DNA from: CBDUZS01 sp965371785
GTDB lineage: Bacteria; Fermentibacterota; Fermentibacteria; Fermentibacterales; JCC-6
NCBI GenBank assembly: GCA_965371785.1
Contig: CBDUZS010000011.1
Span: forward strand, 1-49,539
Direction: 5' to 3'
DNA length: 49,539 bases
Shown: positions 48,093 to 49,539 of the stretch, piece by piece
Layout: each line of letters opens with the position of its first letter
Numbering within the stretch: position 1 is the stretch's first letter
Translations under genes and position numbers: made by a program
Notes under the pieces: model-generated
The model's input: only the letters and a program-made list of their open reading frames with translations
Databases searched by the model: none
What the model was told of the DNA's origin: nothing

Positions 48093-49539
48093 CTACTGCC
48101 AATCCAGATCGGTTATCTCCATCCCGGTCGGGAAATGCCTTGCAGCTTCCTCCAGTTTCTCTCTGCTCGAGATTGCACAGAGCGACGATTTTTCCCAGGA
48201 CGGTCTGAGAATCTCGGTTGAAGCCCTCACGATATCGGCTGCCTTCAGTGACAGCAACCGTTCCCTGAACTCGTTGATCTCCGAAGAGCCCATTCCGATC
48301 AGATGCCTGAACAGAGTGGTTCGTATCGCTGTTGCAGGTCTAATCGGAGGATCGAGCTCCTTGATCGTGCTAATCACAGCAGAGGTGACGGCACCGTCTG
48401 ACAAATCCATGTCCTTTTCGATGTGATCGAAAAGTTTTCCGAAGGTTTTGAAGGTGCTCGATATCTCCGGGTCTCTGAAACTCGTTAGAAAGAACGTTCC
48501 CGTGGAAGCACTCATGAAGGCGTTAGCCCCGTAAGCGCCCTTTTTCGCCCTGATTTCCTCCCATAGGAATCCATAGCTGAGCTGCCGCGTGAGAAGCTTC
48601 AATGCGGGAGCGCTCTCGTGAGAGAGTGGCACCCCCTGCAGGGCCGCTCCCGTGAAGCCAACACGGGAAGAGGTAGCAATGCCTTCTATCCTTCCCGTTA
48701 CCGGAGTGAAGCCGTACGGGCACGGTTCATGTACCGTTCGATCGAGAGCCCTAAGGAAAGAGCCAAGCCAGCTTTCCATGGTGCTGCATGATTTCCTGCT
48801 GCCGATTGCGCTGCAGTGAACTCCGTTACGATTGAGTACGAAACTTCTTATTCGTTCCAGTTTCTCTATCAGATTCTCTGTGGAGTCGGCTTCCTTCCCG
48901 AGTTTCAGATACTGCCTGACCGCACTAATCCCCTCGAAGGCTTCCATCAGCGCCGAACTCTCAGACAGCCCTCTGGCAGCATGGATAGCGGCAAACCCGC
49001 TTCCCCGGGCTACGACCATGTTCTCCCCGATGACCATCTCCTCCTTGATGATGTCAACGATTCTGGCCACTGAACTGAAGTCCGTTCTGATAAGGCGGTC
49101 TTCGAGTACTCCCAGCATTGCACGGAGGTTCCGGTCGAGACACCTCGATGAAATGTAGAGTCGGGGCCGGCAGTGCATGTTGTCATCGAATAGAGTGTTA
49201 ACGAACAGATGGGTATTGATGCCTGCGCAACAGGCTGCTTCCCTGTCTGCCATCGCGGAGTAATCCAGACCGGCTGCACCCATGGATGTGAGAGTATCAC
49301 AGAACAGCGGGACCAGAGCAACGAGATCTTCGTCGAGTCCTGTGAGATCGAATGTCAGTTCGATGTAGCTGATTCCGTTACTGAATACATCCGTAACCAG
49401 AAAAGGTCTTCCGGAGACATCGTTGACGGAAGTAGGGAGAGGGACCGGTTTCTGGCCGATTTCGCTCAACTTCAGTCTCGGCAAAGAGGCAAGCGCCTCC
49501 GGGCTGTCAGGGGTTGCCTGCATGTGCACTAGTGCTTTG
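48093..49539 (-). CDS. M16C (PreP-like) metallopeptidase, C-terminal part; gene runs off the right edge
   Basis: About 480 residues are visible, and the frame stays open to the edge (KALVHMQATP), so the catalytic N-terminal half with HxxEH lies outside. 'LPRLKLSEIGQKPVPLPTS' and 'FLVTDVFSNGISYIELTFDL' followed by 'DEDLVALVPLFCDTLTSMGA' match the linker and C-domain of presequence-protease-type M16C enzymes; 'KKGAYGANAFMSASTGTFFL' is the conserved late RxKGGxYG-like segment. The enzyme degrades short peptides. An in-frame GTG (49529) and ATG (49523) near the edge are not likely to be true starts. Confidence 0.88.
   Translation of the reverse strand, partial: KALVHMQATPDSPEALASLPRLKLSEIGQKPVPLPTSVNDVSGRPFLVTDVFSNGISYIELTFDLTGLDEDLVALVPLFCDTLTSMGAAGLDYSAMADREAACCAGINTHLFVNTLFDDNMHCRPRLYISSRCLDRNLRAMLGVLEDRLIRTDFSSVARIVDIIKEEMVIGENMVVARGSGFAAIHAARGLSESSALMEAFEGISAVRQYLKLGKEADSTENLIEKLERIRSFVLNRNGVHCSAIGSRKSCSTMESWLGSFLRALDRTVHEPCPYGFTPVTGRIEGIATSSRVGFTGAALQGVPLSHESAPALKLLTRQLSYGFLWEEIRAKKGAYGANAFMSASTGTFFLTSFRDPEISSTFKTFGKLFDHIEKDMDLSDGAVTSAVISTIKELDPPIRPATAIRTTLFRHLIGMGSSEINEFRERLLSLKAADIVRASTEILRPSWEKSSLCAISSREKLEEAARHFPTGMEITDLDWQ

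Overview
The window looks like a chromosomal segment from an uncultured, probably anaerobic, diderm bacterium. Evidence for an outer membrane is a BamA-type beta-barrel protein, an LpoB-like lipoprotein, a BamA-era RseP protease and several lipoprotein signal peptides. An SRP RNA carrying an Alu domain, a selenocysteine-containing SelD, tandem MinD/ferredoxin ATPases, DUF3276 and two DUF6754 proteins together suggest a candidate phylum near the FCB group. Fermentibacterota-like is my best guess, at low confidence and from memory only. Gene density is high, starts are often GTG or TTG, and neighbouring genes commonly overlap by 1-4 bases. I see no insertion sequence, prophage, CRISPR array or rRNA.

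Layout, left to right. 1-2400: the end of an AIM24-like gene, tRNA-Ala(CGC), a membrane-anchored PP2C-like protein that lacks its catalytic aspartates, and a large SRP RNA. 2436-9920: one run of genes for replication, repair and phospholipid synthesis (dnaX, ybaB, recR, pgsA, pgpA, cinA, thpR, recA, recX and an unknown gene). 10112-18156: a translation and envelope-precursor operon (rplM, rpsI, rpsB, tsf, pyrH, frr, uppS, cdsA, dxr, rseP), in which ribosomal protein S2 has a very long lysine-rich repeat tail. 18153-25517: envelope genes (lipoprotein, a protease/propeller/barrel fusion, a queuosine-precursor transporter, an FGE-like secreted protein, LpoB and a COG3014-like lipoprotein) followed by deoC. 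25795-31477: a PcrA/UvrD helicase, then sugar and serine metabolism (transaldolase, split transketolase, serA).

31503-35081 holds a four-gene membrane operon headed by a DUF6754 protein. Its function is unknown, and it is my leading candidate for an undescribed system. A lone DUF6754 paralogue lies at 42717-43886: its cytosolic part is nearly identical to the first copy, while its extracytoplasmic part has diverged. 35439-39135 (minus strand) is a compact operon of seven genes: a PadR regulator with a clear promoter and operator, a DUF5320 protein, two NifX-type cofactor-binding proteins, a 59-residue zinc-ribbon protein and two MinD-like ATPases with ferredoxin domains. It looks like a metal-cofactor or Fe-S handling system.

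39354-49539: tRNA-Phe(GAA), a glycosyltransferase, selD with an in-frame TGA (Sec) codon and hairpin, two GNAT acetyltransferases, a TSUP permease, a DUF3276 protein under a LexA-like palindrome, a winged-helix regulator next to a YgiQ radical SAM enzyme, and the C-terminal part of an M16C (PreP-like) peptidase running off the right edge. Two very small membrane-peptide ORFs (29 and 34 residues) are proposed in gaps.
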